From the NCBI RefSeq assembly GCF_027923225.1, contig NZ_BSDI01000005.1, positions 1 through 64,000 of the forward strand: a DNA stretch of 64,000 bases. Reading direction: 5' to 3'. The notes beneath the pieces are model-generated. The model worked only from the letters and a program-made list of their open reading frames with translations, had not been told where the DNA came from and searched no databases. The position numbers and the translations under genes were made by a program. Every line of letters starts with the position of its first letter. Positions within the stretch are counted from its first letter, which is position 1. Shown here in pieces: positions 8,276 to 16,786 of the stretch. This DNA is from Phytohabitans aurantiacus (GTDB lineage: Bacteria; Actinomycetota; Actinomycetes; Mycobacteriales; Micromonosporaceae).

Positions 8276-9269
8276 GCCGCGAGCCATTCTGGCGATGCGG
8301 CGCGACCTGCCAGCCAGGTTGTTCGACCGGCCACTGTGGACACAGTTGCACGACCTGGTGGCGGTCGCACCCGACCTGGTGCTGGACGACTTCGACGCCG
8401 GGGCCGGCTTTCTGGCGGACGCGGAGATCCTCATCACCGGGTGGGACTGCCCGCCCATCACCGCCGCGGTGCTCGACGCCGCACCGCGGCTCACCGCGGT
8501 CGTCCACACCGGAGGGTCGGTCAAGGCGCACGTCACCGAGGCGTGCTGGGCGCGCGGCGTGGTCGTCTCCAGCGCCGCCGCGGCCAACGCGCTGCCCGTC
8601 GCCGAATACACCATCGCGGCCATCATCCTGGCGGCGAAGGGCGCGCGGGAGCTGGAGCGGGTGTACCGGGCGCGCCGCGGCGGCGTCGAGACGCTGACCG
8701 AGTACCCGCTCATCGGCGGGTACCGGCGCACGGTCGGAGTGGTCGGGGCGTCGCGCATCGGGCGGCGGGTCATCGAGCTGTTACGCCCGTTCGACTACGA
8801 GGTCAGCCTCTACGATCCTCTGGTGGACTCCGTGGAGGCTGAGCGGCTGGGCGTGCGCCTGGTCGACCTGCCCGACCTGTTGCGGGGCAACGACATCGTC
8901 ACCCTGCACGCGCCGTCGCTGCCCAGCACCCGGCACATGATCGACAGCGCCGGGCTGGCCAGCATGCGCGACGGTGCCACGCTCATCAACACCGCGCGGG
9001 GCGCGCTGGTCGACCAGGACGCGCTGGTGCGGGAGCTGGTCACCGGCCGCCTGCACGCGGTGATCGACGTGACCGAACCGGAGGTACCGCCGGCCGACTC
9101 GCCGCTCTACGACCTGCCGAACCTCGTGCTGACCCCGCACATCGCCGGCGCGCTGGGCAACGAGCTGCACCGGCTCGGCGCGTGCGCGGTCGACGAGGTC
9201 GCCCGGTACGTGGCAGGGCTGCCGTTCCAGCACGCGGTCGCCGCGCACGAGCTGGAGTACACGGCGTGA
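8253..9269 (+). CDS. D-isomer-specific 2-hydroxyacid dehydrogenase family protein
   Basis: 338 residues. The NAD-binding fold shows VGVVGASRIGRRVIELL, with Ser in place of a Gly of the usual GxGxxG, a variant common in this actinomycete subgroup. The catalytic set is present: Arg in NTARGALVD, Glu in IDVTEPEVPP and His in LTPHIAGALGNE. The ATG at 8253 lies inside the end of the binding-protein gene; ATG 8295 is a possible alternative, but the residues before it (RAILAM) look like the first strand of the fold. The stop overlaps the GH43 start (GTGA). Position in a sugar operon suggests oxidation or reduction of a sugar acid or keto-sugar; the true substrate is unknown. Confidence 0.87.
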   Translation: MRSSPESRPRAILAMRRDLPARLFDRPLWTQLHDLVAVAPDLVLDDFDAGAGFLADAEILITGWDCPPITAAVLDAAPRLTAVVHTGGSVKAHVTEACWARGVVVSSAAAANALPVAEYTIAAIILAAKGARELERVYRARRGGVETLTEYPLIGGYRRTVGVVGASRIGRRVIELLRPFDYEVSLYDPLVDSVEAERLGVRLVDLPDLLRGNDIVTLHAPSLPSTRHMIDSAGLASMRDGATLINTARGALVDQDALVRELVTGRLHAVIDVTEPEVPPADSPLYDLPNLVLTPHIAGALGNELHRLGACAVDEVARYVAGLPFQHAVAAHELEYTA

Positions 9270-10774
9270 TCCGTAACCCGATCCTGCCGGGGTTCCACCC
9301 GGACCCCTCGATCCTGCGGGTGGGCGACGACTACTACATCGCCACGTCCACATTCGAGTGGTGGCCGGGCGTGCGGGTGCACCACTCGCGGGATCTGGTG
9401 CACTGGCGGCCATTGGGCGGCATCCTCACCGACCCGCGGCTGCTCGACCTCACCGGCGTACCGGACTCCGGCGGTGTGTGGGCGCCCGACCTGACGTACG
9501 CGCACGGGCTCTTCCACCTCGTGTACGGCGTCGTCGACACCTACGCGTCCGGCTACAAGGACGTGCGCAACTACCTCGTCACCGCGCCCTCGATCGAGGG
9601 ACCGTGGTCAGACCCGGTGCCACTGCCGGGGCGCGGCTTCGACGCGGCGCTCTTCCACGACGACGACGGCTCGACGTGGCTGCTCGGCATGGTCTTCGAC
9701 TCCCGGCCGGGGCACGGGTTCGCCGGCATCGACATTCAATTGCTGGAGCACGGCAAACCGGCGGGCGCGCCGAGGTCCATCTTCGCGGGCACGGTGCCGC
9801 TCGTCGAAGGGCCGCACCTGTACAAGGTGGACGGCTGGTACTACCTGATGGTGGCCGAGGGCGGCACGGGGTACGAGCACGGCGTGACCGTCGCCCGCTC
9901 GCGTGACCTGTTCGGGCCGTACGAGGCGGATCCCCACGGGCCGACGATGACCGCCCGGCACGATCCCACCCTCGCGCTGCAGAAGGCCGGCCACGGCAGC
10001 CTCGTGCAGACCGGTGACGGCTCCTGGTACATGGCGCACCTGGCCGCCCGGCCGTACACCGAGCGGGGGCGGTGCGTGCTGGGCCGGGAGACCGCGATCC
10101 AGCGCGTCGAGTGGGTCGACGGCTGGCCGCGGGTGGCCGGCGGGGTACCGGCCGTGGAGGTGCCCGCGCCCGACCTGCCGGCGCACCCGTGGCCCGGTGC
10201 CGACGAGGGCTGGAGCACGCTGCGCCGTCCCGCCTCGGCCGACTGGCTCAATCTGGACGGTGCACGGTGGACCGTCCATGGTGGGCAGTCGCCGTACGGC
10301 ACGCGGTCGCCCAGCCTCGTCGGGCGGCCCGTCACCGACACCCGGTGCGTCCTGGAGGCCAGGATGGCTTTCCGGCCGGGCTCGGTGCACCAGGCGGCCG
10401 GCGTCACCGGGTACTACAACTCCCGCAACTGGTACTTCCTGTGCGTGACCGCCGATGGACTCGAGCTGGTGGTCAGCGACAAGGGTGCACGCACCACGCA
10501 CCGGGTCAGCGACGAGGTGCCCGCCCGGATCGGGCTGCGGGTCGAGTTCGACGGCCCGGTCGTGCGGTTCGCCAGCAACACCGGCCGCGGCTGGCACGCT
10601 GTCCCCGTGGAGCTGGACGCGACCGTGCTCTCCGACGAGTACGCGGACGAGTTCGTCGACGGGCAGGTGCGCGCGTTCGGCTTCACTGGCGCGTTCGTGG
10701 GGCTGTGGGTGCACGACCTGGCCGGCGAGGGCGCGGTGGCCGAGTTCGACACCGTGGCGTACCGGGCGGGCTGA
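9266..10774 (+). CDS. Glycoside hydrolase family 43, beta-xylosidase/arabinofuranosidase type
   Basis: 502 residues starting from GTG 9266, which overlaps the preceding stop. The five-bladed propeller begins NPILPGFHPDPSILRVGDDY (general-base Asp in HPDPS), continues with the pKa-modulating Asp in FDAALFHDDDG and the general-acid Glu in VEGPHLYKVDGWYY. Residues from about 320 to the end form the concanavalin-like beta-sandwich seen in GH43 beta-xylosidases. No signal peptide is present, so it acts in the cytoplasm on imported oligosaccharides, matching the transporter before it. Xylosidase versus arabinofuranosidase cannot be settled from sequence. Confidence 0.92.
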   Translation: MIRNPILPGFHPDPSILRVGDDYYIATSTFEWWPGVRVHHSRDLVHWRPLGGILTDPRLLDLTGVPDSGGVWAPDLTYAHGLFHLVYGVVDTYASGYKDVRNYLVTAPSIEGPWSDPVPLPGRGFDAALFHDDDGSTWLLGMVFDSRPGHGFAGIDIQLLEHGKPAGAPRSIFAGTVPLVEGPHLYKVDGWYYLMVAEGGTGYEHGVTVARSRDLFGPYEADPHGPTMTARHDPTLALQKAGHGSLVQTGDGSWYMAHLAARPYTERGRCVLGRETAIQRVEWVDGWPRVAGGVPAVEVPAPDLPAHPWPGADEGWSTLRRPASADWLNLDGARWTVHGGQSPYGTRSPSLVGRPVTDTRCVLEARMAFRPGSVHQAAGVTGYYNSRNWYFLCVTADGLELVVSDKGARTTHRVSDEVPARIGLRVEFDGPVVRFASNTGRGWHAVPVELDATVLSDEYADEFVDGQVRAFGFTGAFVGLWVHDLAGEGAVAEFDTVAYRAG

Positions 10775-10775
10775 C

Positions 10776-11513
10776 ATGCGGCTGCACTACCGCGACTCGG
10801 GCGCCGGCAGGCCGCTGCTGCTCGTGCACGGCTGGGGTGGCGACTCGCGGGTGTGGGATCCGATCCCGTTGCCCGGGTGCCGCACCGTGGCCGTCGACCT
10901 GCGCGGGCACGGCCGCTCACCGGTACCCGATGAAGGCTATCGGCCGGCGGACCTGGCGGCCGATCTCGCGGAGCTGGCGACCGACCTCGGCCTGGGTCCG
11001 GTTGTCGCGATTGGACACTCCATGGGCGCGCAGGTCGTCACCGCGCTCGCGGTCGAGCACCCCGGCACCGTCGAGGCGCTGGTCGTCGTCGACCCCGCGT
11101 ACGGGGCGGACGCCGCCGAGGAGCGGCTGTTCGACGAGCGGCTGTCGGCGGTACGGGAAGGCGGGCCCGCGGCCGTGACCCACCTCGGCGAGCTGCCGCC
11201 CGACATCCGCCGGCAGTTCCTCGCCACCCCGGGACACGTGCTGGCCGACTGCTACGCCGGCATGTACACGGACCCGGGCGCGTTCGGTGCCCGCCCGGCC
11301 GCCGAGCGGTACCTGCGCCGGCGCACCTGTCCGGTGCTGTGCCTGCGATCGCTGGCCGAACCGGCCGCCTGGGAGGCCGCCATCGGCGGGCATCCGCTCT
11401 CGCGCATGGTGGTGTGGGCGGGCACCGGCCACTTCCTGCACCTCGAACGCCCGGCCGCGTTCGCCACTCTGGTGACGTCGTGGCTCTCCACGCTGGGGCG
11501 TGTGCGAGGCTGA
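10776..11513 (+). CDS. Alpha/beta hydrolase
   Basis: 245 residues. The fold shows the oxyanion segment LLLVHGWGGDSRVWD, the nucleophile elbow GHSMG and the terminal His in GTGHFLHLE. The usual acidic residue after strand 7 is not obvious (VLCLRSLAEP offers a Glu), so the triad may use Glu. It starts one base after the GH43 stop and is surely cotranscribed. An esterase removing acyl groups from imported sugars would fit the context; this is inference. Confidence 0.85.
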   Translation: MRLHYRDSGAGRPLLLVHGWGGDSRVWDPIPLPGCRTVAVDLRGHGRSPVPDEGYRPADLAADLAELATDLGLGPVVAIGHSMGAQVVTALAVEHPGTVEALVVVDPAYGADAAEERLFDERLSAVREGGPAAVTHLGELPPDIRRQFLATPGHVLADCYAGMYTDPGAFGARPAAERYLRRRTCPVLCLRSLAEPAAWEAAIGGHPLSRMVVWAGTGHFLHLERPAAFATLVTSWLSTLGRVRG

Positions 11514-11517
11514 CGGC

Positions 11518-12582
11518 GTGACGGAGACTCCAGCCGAGGCGGCGGTGCTGCACCGCGCGGCGCGCATCGAAGACGCGGTGCACGAGGTGGTCGAGCGGTG
11601 GCTGCGGCGGCGCGGCTGGCTGAGCACGATCGTGCCGTACGCCGGCTACGGCGCGCCCGGCTGGGTGCGGGTGATGGGCCGGATCATGGTGACCCGCCCG
11701 GGTGGCACGCCGCGCAAGCGCCCCGGCAAGGTGCGCGGGTGGCGCAGCTTCACGACGGTGTCGGCGAAGGACGCGCCGTTCGTGGTGGAGGTCAGCGGCA
11801 GGCGGTACGAGGCGCACGCGAACCGGGGTGGGTTCATCGACCTCACCGTCGAGGCCGACCTTGAGCCCGGGTGGCGCACGGTGCGGCTCTCCACGCCTGA
11901 GGCCGGCCCGATCGAGGGCGGTGCTGTCGAGGCGCCGGTGCGGATCGCCGACCCCGCCGTGCGGCTCGGGCTGATCTCCGACATCGACGACACCGTCATG
12001 GTCACCCGGCTCCCCCGGCCGCTACTGGCCGGATGGAACACGTTCGTGCTCGACGAGCACGCCCGCGCCGCCGTCCCCGGCATGGCCGTCCTCTACGAGC
12101 GGCTCGTCACCGCGCACCCGGGCGCCCCGGTGCTGTACCTGTCCACCGGCGCGTGGAACGTGGCGCCCGCCCTGACCCGGTTCCTGTCCCGCCACCTGTA
12201 CCCGGCCGGGCCGCTGCTGCTGACCGACTGGGGACCGCAGAAAGACCGGTTCTTCCGCAGCGGCAAGCAGCACAAGCTGGCCGCGCTGGAGCGGCTGGCC
12301 CGCGAGCTGCCGTGGGTGCGGTGGCTGTTGGTGGGCGACGACGGCCAGCACGACCCGGAGATCTACCGGACGTTCGCGGCGAGCCATCCCGAGCACGTGG
12401 CGGCGGTCGCGATCCGGCACCTGTCGCCGACGCAGGCCGTACTGGCGGGCTCGCTCCCGTCTGCCGCCGGCAGCGCGCCCGTCGAGTCCGACGAGGCCGG
12501 CAAGCGCTGGCTCGCCGCGCCTGACGGCGCCGGCCTGTGGTCCCTCCTGGAGGGCACCGACCTGGCCGCGCCAACCCCGTGA
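11518..12582 (+). CDS. App1-type (DUF2183) phosphatidate phosphatase-like protein
   Basis: 354 residues. The central HAD-like motif GLISDIDDTVMVTRL gives the DxDxT catalytic aspartates, and YLSTGAWNVAPALTRFL plus DWGPQKDRFFRSG and LLVGDDGQHDPEIY are the remaining conserved blocks of the App1 (DUF2183) family, named for the yeast phosphatidate phosphatase. The start is GTG 11518 with GAGG nine bases before; a GTG at 11500 is less likely. It follows the hydrolase by four bases, so it may be read from the sugar operon although its role is probably separate (lipid phosphate metabolism). Its TGA stop is part of the long palindrome that ends the operon. Confidence 0.88.
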   Translation: MTETPAEAAVLHRAARIEDAVHEVVERWLRRRGWLSTIVPYAGYGAPGWVRVMGRIMVTRPGGTPRKRPGKVRGWRSFTTVSAKDAPFVVEVSGRRYEAHANRGGFIDLTVEADLEPGWRTVRLSTPEAGPIEGGAVEAPVRIADPAVRLGLISDIDDTVMVTRLPRPLLAGWNTFVLDEHARAAVPGMAVLYERLVTAHPGAPVLYLSTGAWNVAPALTRFLSRHLYPAGPLLLTDWGPQKDRFFRSGKQHKLAALERLARELPWVRWLLVGDDGQHDPEIYRTFAASHPEHVAAVAIRHLSPTQAVLAGSLPSAAGSAPVESDEAGKRWLAAPDGAGLWSLLEGTDLAAPTP

Positions 12583-12632
12583 TCAGGGCGTCCCTCAAGT
12601 CGTTAGGGCAGCGTGAGGGACGCCCTGATCAC
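12579..12632. terminator. 19-bp perfect palindrome between convergent genes (repeat copy A)
   Basis: Left arm GTGATCAGGGCGTCCCTCA (12579-12597) and right arm 12614-12632 are exact reverse complements around a 16-base loop. No T-run follows, as often in actinomycete terminators. Both flanking genes take their TGA stop from the GTGATCA ends of the palindrome. A second copy lies at 27834-27883 with the same left arm and the same start of the loop (AGTCGTTAG). Confidence 0.75.
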
Positions 12633-14290
12633 GGAGCCGGGGGCGCGAGCTCGCTGGTGTAGGTCACCAGCGGGCGGCCGGCCACGTCGTAGACGACCAG
12701 GCGGCCGTGCGACAGGCTCGCGGAACGGAACGAAAAGACGCGCTGATCCGGGTACAGGCCAAGCAGCGGGATCTCGCGCGGTGACCCGCCGGGCGCGGAG
12801 TGGTACTCCAGCCGGCCGACCCGCGCGTCGACCACACCGTTGACGCGAACCTTCGTCTTCTCCGCCGTCACCGCGAACCGGATCGCCCGCGGCCCGAGGA
12901 AGTCGGCGCAACCGGCCTCGTCGTGGCACACGTAGAAGTACCGCGGATTGCTCGTGTGCTGCCAGCTGTACGCCTTGAAGGTGGGGTCGGCGGCCGCGGG
13001 CAACGGTTGCACCGCCACCACGGCGAGCGCGGTCGCGGCGGCCGTGGCGACCGCCCAGCGGCGGGCGCGCCGCACGGCGCCGCGATGCGTCGCGGCGACC
13101 ACGGCGACGCCGCCGAACCCGAACACGCAGACGGCGACGGTGCCGACCGCGCGGGCGTTCTCCAGCGCGAACTGGATGCCGGGCGTCAACGCGAACCCGC
13201 GCAGCACCACGCCGAGCGAGGCCACCATCGCGGCGAGCAGGGCGACGCCGGCCACCCGGCGCGCGGTGCCCCGCGTGGCGATCAGCAGCATCGCGGCGAG
13301 CACCGGCCAGATCTGGTGGTGCGTCCACGACACCGGTGAGGCGGCCACGGTGGCGCAGCCCACCAGTACGGCGGCGGGCGCGGAATGTCCACTGTGCTCG
13401 ATCTGGCGGGCGCGCAGCAGCGCGGTGCCGCAGATGACCGCGACGAGCGCCGCCCACACCAGCGGCAGCGCGTCAGGCGAGAGGCCCAGGCGCAGCAGCG
13501 CGCCCTGGACGGACTGGTTGCCCAGCGAGGCGAGGTTGCCGATGCGGGAGGTATCGGCCATCGTGCCGGTCCAGAACGCCAGGCTCTCCGACGGCAGCAG
13601 CACAGCCCCGACCGCCAGGCACGCCACGAAGGCGCCGCCCGCGCGGGCCGCGTCCCTGTATCGGCCGGCGACGAGGAAGTAGACGACGAACAGCAGCGGG
13701 GTGAGCTTGATGGCGGCGGCCACCCCGACGAGCAGCCCGCGGTACCGGGCCGGCGTCAAGCCCATGCCGTCGACAAGTGCCAGCAACACGATGAAGACGC
13801 TGACCTGGCCGAAGCGCAGGTTGCTCTGCGCGGGCGCCGACAGCAGCAGTCCACATGCGACAGCGGCGGTCACCGCGGGACGGCCGCTTCCGCACGCTCG
13901 CCCCACAAACACGCCGATCGCCGCCAGCGCCGCGACGGTGGCAGCCAGCCACGCGACCTGCAGCAATCCTTCCGGGACCAGGGCGATCGGCCAGAGCACG
14001 ACGGCCGCGAACGGCGGGTAGGTGAACGGGCCGCCGTTCTCCGCCACGAACTCGTACAGCGGCCGGCCCTCGTGCAGGTGCCGCATGGCGCCGTAGTAGA
14101 TGTGCAGGTCGGAAAGCTTGTCCTGGCGACGCGTCACCAGTACACAGGACACCGCCGCGATGGCGGCGAAGGCCCCCCAGAGCGCTGTACTTGCTCTGCT
14201 TCCCTCAAGGCTTGCTCTGCCTCCCTCAAGCCTGTGCTTCCTCGGCGGAGGCAGAGCAGAGGCGGACGCGCGCCTTCCCCCGTAGTCCAT
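12629..14290 (-). CDS. GT87-type polytopic glycosyltransferase with extra C-terminal domain
   Basis: 553 residues. It has about ten hydrophobic spans from TALWGAFAAIAAVSCVLV onward, and the GT87 (DUF2029) signature SDLHIYYGAMRHLHEGRPLYEF with the catalytic-type Asp in the first outside loop. GT87 enzymes use polyprenyl-phosphate sugars, such as mannosyltransferases of cell-envelope glycolipids. After the last span (near TAAATALAVVAVQPL) a region of about 115 residues (from ADPTFKAYSW) is not part of the core family and is probably outside the cell. Near the N-terminus LEGGRAS is repeated as LEGSRAS, encoded by a 21-bp tandem repeat, which makes the start uncertain. Confidence 0.83.
   Translation of the reverse strand: MDYGGRRASASALPPPRKHRLEGGRASLEGSRASTALWGAFAAIAAVSCVLVTRRQDKLSDLHIYYGAMRHLHEGRPLYEFVAENGGPFTYPPFAAVVLWPIALVPEGLLQVAWLAATVAALAAIGVFVGRACGSGRPAVTAAVACGLLLSAPAQSNLRFGQVSVFIVLLALVDGMGLTPARYRGLLVGVAAAIKLTPLLFVVYFLVAGRYRDAARAGGAFVACLAVGAVLLPSESLAFWTGTMADTSRIGNLASLGNQSVQGALLRLGLSPDALPLVWAALVAVICGTALLRARQIEHSGHSAPAAVLVGCATVAASPVSWTHHQIWPVLAAMLLIATRGTARRVAGVALLAAMVASLGVVLRGFALTPGIQFALENARAVGTVAVCVFGFGGVAVVAATHRGAVRRARRWAVATAAATALAVVAVQPLPAAADPTFKAYSWQHTSNPRYFYVCHDEAGCADFLGPRAIRFAVTAEKTKVRVNGVVDARVGRLEYHSAPGGSPREIPLLGLYPDQRVFSFRSASLSHGRLVVYDVAGRPLVTYTSELAPPAP
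14190..14231. repeat. 21-bp tandem repeat in GT87 N-terminus
   Basis: CTTGCTCTGCTTCCCTCAAGG (14190-14210) is followed directly by a copy with two changes (14211-14231). It adds seven codons to the cytoplasmic N-terminus of the glycosyltransferase. Partial further copies (GGAGGCAGAGCA near 14246) suggest an old expandable repeat. Confidence 0.7.
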
Positions 14291-14297
14291 CGCTCCA

Positions 14298-14957
14298 TCA
14301 TGGCGCGTGGCCGCGGCCCGCGCTGGCCCGTCCGGCCAGGTGGTCGCGGCCCGGACCGGACAGGCGCGGCAGGGCGACCGCGATGCGGCCGGTGAGCAGC
14401 AGCAACAACGCGTCTGTCGGGCCGTGCAACGCCGCGCCCTCGCCGGCCGTCCAATCGGTGTCGGTGGCGACGAGCCGCACGCCGCGCAGCCTGCGCCGCG
14501 CCCAGAACGGCCAGCCCATCGTCCACACGCGCGTGGCGCCGGCCCGCGCCGCGTCGAGCGGCATCGGCCGGTCGCGGCCGAGCGGCACGGCGATGTCCTG
14601 CCCGTGTACGAGGATGTCGAAGAGGACGTTGCGATAGTTGGTGACGGCGGGCAGTGCGCGCGACGCCGCGAAGTCGCGCAACTCCCCCACGATCTGGCTG
14701 GTCGGCCGGCCCGCGTGGCGCACCGCGACGTCGTGGTTGAGCCGGTGGAAGCGACCCCGGGCGCGCACGCCCTCCCTGACCATGAACCACGCGCCGGGCG
14801 GTTGCGACGCCATGGCCACGTGAGCGGCGACGTCGCGCACGCGCCACCCGTCGCACAACGACGGCGCCTCCCACTCGACCTCGGTCAGGCTCTCCAGCAG
14901 GTCTGCCAGGCTGAGCCGCTGCTCAGCGATGACCCGCCAGCTCTCGTCGCGGTCCAT
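14298..14957 (-). CDS. Mycothiol-dependent maleylpyruvate-isomerase-like (DinB fold) protein
   Basis: 219 residues. The N-terminal four-helix bundle shows LCDGWRVRDVAAHVAMA, with the His of the DinB metal site, and the second half has DILVHGQDIAVPLGR with further His/Asp ligands. These features match the MDMPI_N family of mycothiol-dependent enzymes. The ATG at 14957 has GGGAG six bases upstream; a TTG at 14969 is less likely. It is divergent from a MarR gene with an inverted repeat between, so it is probably a target of that regulator. Substrate unknown. Confidence 0.86.
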   Translation of the reverse strand: MDRDESWRVIAEQRLSLADLLESLTEVEWEAPSLCDGWRVRDVAAHVAMASQPPGAWFMVREGVRARGRFHRLNHDVAVRHAGRPTSQIVGELRDFAASRALPAVTNYRNVLFDILVHGQDIAVPLGRDRPMPLDAARAGATRVWTMGWPFWARRRLRGVRLVATDTDWTAGEGAALHGPTDALLLLLTGRIAVALPRLSGPGRDHLAGRASAGRGHAP

Positions 14958-14980
14958 GACAGCTCCCAATTTGGTAAGAT

Positions 14981-15012
14981 TCTCTGACTACTTTAATCAG
15001 AGACTCTGACTA
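14981..15012. promoter_or_regulatory. Candidate MarR operator between divergent genes
   Basis: TCTCTGA (14981-14987) and TCAGAGA (14997-15003) form an inverted repeat. CTCTGACTA occurs twice (14982-14990 and 15004-15012), 22 bases apart, two turns of the helix. The site lies in the 72-base gap between the DinB-fold gene and the MarR gene. Confidence 0.55.
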
Positions 15013-15029
15013 ACGTCAAGGAGTAGGCA

Positions 15030-15467
15030 GTGGCTGACACCCCGCTCAACCTGGGCTTACTTCTCTTTATCCCCTATCGGGCGATGGAGAGCCGAGTGTT
15101 CGCCGCGCTGGCCGAGGCGGGCTTCGGCGACGTCACCCCGGCGCAGGCGCGGGTCTTCCAGCGGATCGCGCCGGGCGGCAGCCGGCTGACCGACCTGGCC
15201 GAGCAGGCGCAGATCACGAAGCAGTCAGCCGGCTTCCTCGTCGACCAGTTGGAGCGCGCGGGATACGTGGAGCGCGTGCCCGACCCCACGGACGCGCGGG
15301 CCAGGCTGGTGCGCGTCTCGGAGCGCGGCGCGCGGAGCATCCCGATCGCGGCCGCGGTGGTCGCGGAGGTGGAGGCCGAGTGGGAGGCACACCTCGGCAA
15401 GCAGCGCGCACGCCAGCTCCGCGAGGCGCTCACGCGCCTACGCGAGATCACCGATCCGTACCAGTGA
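15030..15467 (+). CDS. MarR-family transcriptional regulator
   Basis: 145 residues with the winged helix-turn-helix SRLTDLAEQAQITKQSAGFLVDQLERAGYVERVPDPTDARARLV, ending in the wing Asp-Arg pair of MarR proteins. The start is GTG 15030 with AAGGAG upstream. It probably represses itself and the divergent mycothiol-type enzyme gene through the repeat at 14981-15012. Ligand unknown, likely a phenolic or electrophilic compound by family habit. Confidence 0.9.
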   Translation: MADTPLNLGLLLFIPYRAMESRVFAALAEAGFGDVTPAQARVFQRIAPGGSRLTDLAEQAQITKQSAGFLVDQLERAGYVERVPDPTDARARLVRVSERGARSIPIAAAVVAEVEAEWEAHLGKQRARQLREALTRLREITDPYQ

Positions 15468-15558
15468 GCGGGATGACCTGATCGCGGCACTCGACCCCAG
15501 CGCCGCCGCAACGCAGCCCGCCGCAACGTCCTCTGAGGACGGCTGGCACACTTCGCCG

Positions 15559-15858
15559 GTGACTCATCCCCCGGTCCGCCCCAGGACGCTGCGCAAGGCG
15601 CTGATCATCGAGCTCGCGTGCGGGCTCTGGGGTGCCTACGGCATCGGCAACATCTGGGTCGAGCGCACCAGGCCCGGCGTGATCGGCATGTTCGCCTACT
15701 GGATCACCCTCGGCGTCATCAGCTGCGCGATCCCCTTGAACGGCGGTTCGGACCTGCAATGGCTCGTCGGGTACCTCATCAGCTGGGCGGTCTTCGCAGT
15801 GCCGATGTCGCTGTCCGCGGCCATCGGCGTCAAGCAGTTCAACGCCCGCCTGGCCTGA
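15559..15858 (+). CDS. Small membrane protein, TM2-like
   Basis: 99 residues with three hydrophobic stretches: LIIELACGLWGAYGIGNIWV, VIGMFAYWITLGVISCAI and WLVGYLISWAVFAVPMSLSA. The arrangement of Gly residues in the first span (ACGLWGAYGIGNIWVER) recalls TM2-type membrane proteins. The start GTG 15559 is the first codon before the coding-like sequence; no strong ribosome site. Function unknown. It is not obviously part of an operon. Confidence 0.7.
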   Translation: MTHPPVRPRTLRKALIIELACGLWGAYGIGNIWVERTRPGVIGMFAYWITLGVISCAIPLNGGSDLQWLVGYLISWAVFAVPMSLSAAIGVKQFNARLA

Positions 15859-15867
15859 GGTCGATTC

Positions 15868-16650
15868 TCAGTACTCGTCGGGTAGGCGCAGGTTGGGGCC
15901 GCCGACCTGGAGGCCGAGCGGGACGGCGCGTCCACGCGGTTCCTCCCACTCCTCCTGGCGGCCGAGGGCGGTGAGGTCGAGGTACCGGTAGCCGTTGTGG
16001 AACTCCTCGATGCCGCGGCCATAGGTCGAGTAGGTGTGGAAGACGTCGTCGCCGACCCGCAGGAACGCGCTGATGCCGGGCAGCTCCGAGCCGCGCATGT
16101 CTTCGGTCCACGGCCCGCTCGTCCACGGCGTACCAGCCTGCGCCAGCTCGGCCTCGGTGCGGTAGTGCAGCAGCACCGGCGCGACCCGGTCGTCGAGCGT
16201 GGCGTGGAAGTCGTAGTTGAAGTCGCTGCCATACGACGAGTACCAGGGGAATGTCCACCCCATCCGCTCGCGGAACGCGGCGATCTTCGCGTACGGCGCG
16301 CGCGACACCGCGACGAGCGTGGTGCCGTGGGCGTGCAGCTGCCGCAGCCCGCTGATCCCGTCGGCGGCGGTGGAACAGCTCGCGCAGCCCTGATCCCAGT
16401 CAGGGGCGAACATGAAGTGGTGCATCACGAGCTGCGCCCGGCCCTTGAACAGGTCGAGTAGGCCGACGGCGCCGTCCGGTCCCTCGAACGTGTACGGCTT
16501 GTCGACGCGGACCATCGGAAGGCGGCGGCGATCGGCGTTCAGCCGGTCACGGGCCCGCGTCAGCTCCTTCTCCTTGGCCAGCAACTCCCGGCGGGCGGCG
16601 AACCACTCCTCGCGCGACACCACCTCGGGCAGATTCTCCATCGCCATCAT
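15868..16650 (-). CDS. DUF899 thioredoxin-like protein
   Basis: 260 residues with the family opening VVSREEWFAARRELLAKEKELTRARD and the block VMHHFMFAPDWDQGCASCSTAADG, which gives a CxxC (Cys-Ala-Ser-Cys) in a thioredoxin-like fold, then SRAPYAKIAAFRERMGW. The ATG at 16650 (or 16647) is preferred over an upstream TTG at 16686 because the latter would make the operator-like palindrome at 16666-16681 coding. Family function is not known; members are often next to ArsR regulators and AHSA1-type proteins, which are absent here. Confidence 0.86.
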   Translation of the reverse strand: MMAMENLPEVVSREEWFAARRELLAKEKELTRARDRLNADRRRLPMVRVDKPYTFEGPDGAVGLLDLFKGRAQLVMHHFMFAPDWDQGCASCSTAADGISGLRQLHAHGTTLVAVSRAPYAKIAAFRERMGWTFPWYSSYGSDFNYDFHATLDDRVAPVLLHYRTEAELAQAGTPWTSGPWTEDMRGSELPGISAFLRVGDDVFHTYSTYGRGIEEFHNGYRYLDLTALGRQEEWEEPRGRAVPLGLQVGGPNLRLPDEY

Positions 16651-16665
16651 TTCCACCACGTTATT

Positions 16666-16681
16666 GCAACCATTTGGTTGC
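16666..16681. promoter_or_regulatory. ArsR/TetR-type operator palindrome upstream of DUF899 gene
   Basis: GCAACCATTTGGTTGC has 7-bp perfect arms around TT. It lies 15 bases before the DUF899 start and resembles operators found ahead of actinomycete ArsR/AHSA1 operons. No ArsR gene is adjacent, so the repressor would act in trans. Confidence 0.55.
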
Positions 16682-16728
16682 GTCAAGAGCGGCGGCTCAC
16701 GGCCAGTTCACGTGCGCTGTGGGGTACT

Positions 16729-16756
16729 GCAACCTTCGTGGCTGGTCGGTCGTAAC
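16729..16756 (+). promoter_or_regulatory. Candidate ECF-type promoter of the sigma factor gene
   Basis: GCAACC (16729-16734), 16 bases, then CGTAAC (16751-16756). The AAC in the -35 and CGT in the -10 are what group ECF sigma factors commonly recognise, so autoregulation is plausible. Confidence 0.4.
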
Positions 16757-16786
16757 CATCTCAGGTGCTGCGAGAGCGGGGGAGGA

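Noticed and set aside
12579..12843. Small proteins beginning MRDALIT read out of the palindromes at 12.6 and 27.8 kb
   Set aside because: The shared start comes from the inverted repeat itself; the rest does not match between copies.
14958..14969. TTG start four codons before the mycothiol-type protein
   Set aside because: The ATG at 14957 has a well-placed GGGAG; the TTG overlaps that ribosome site.
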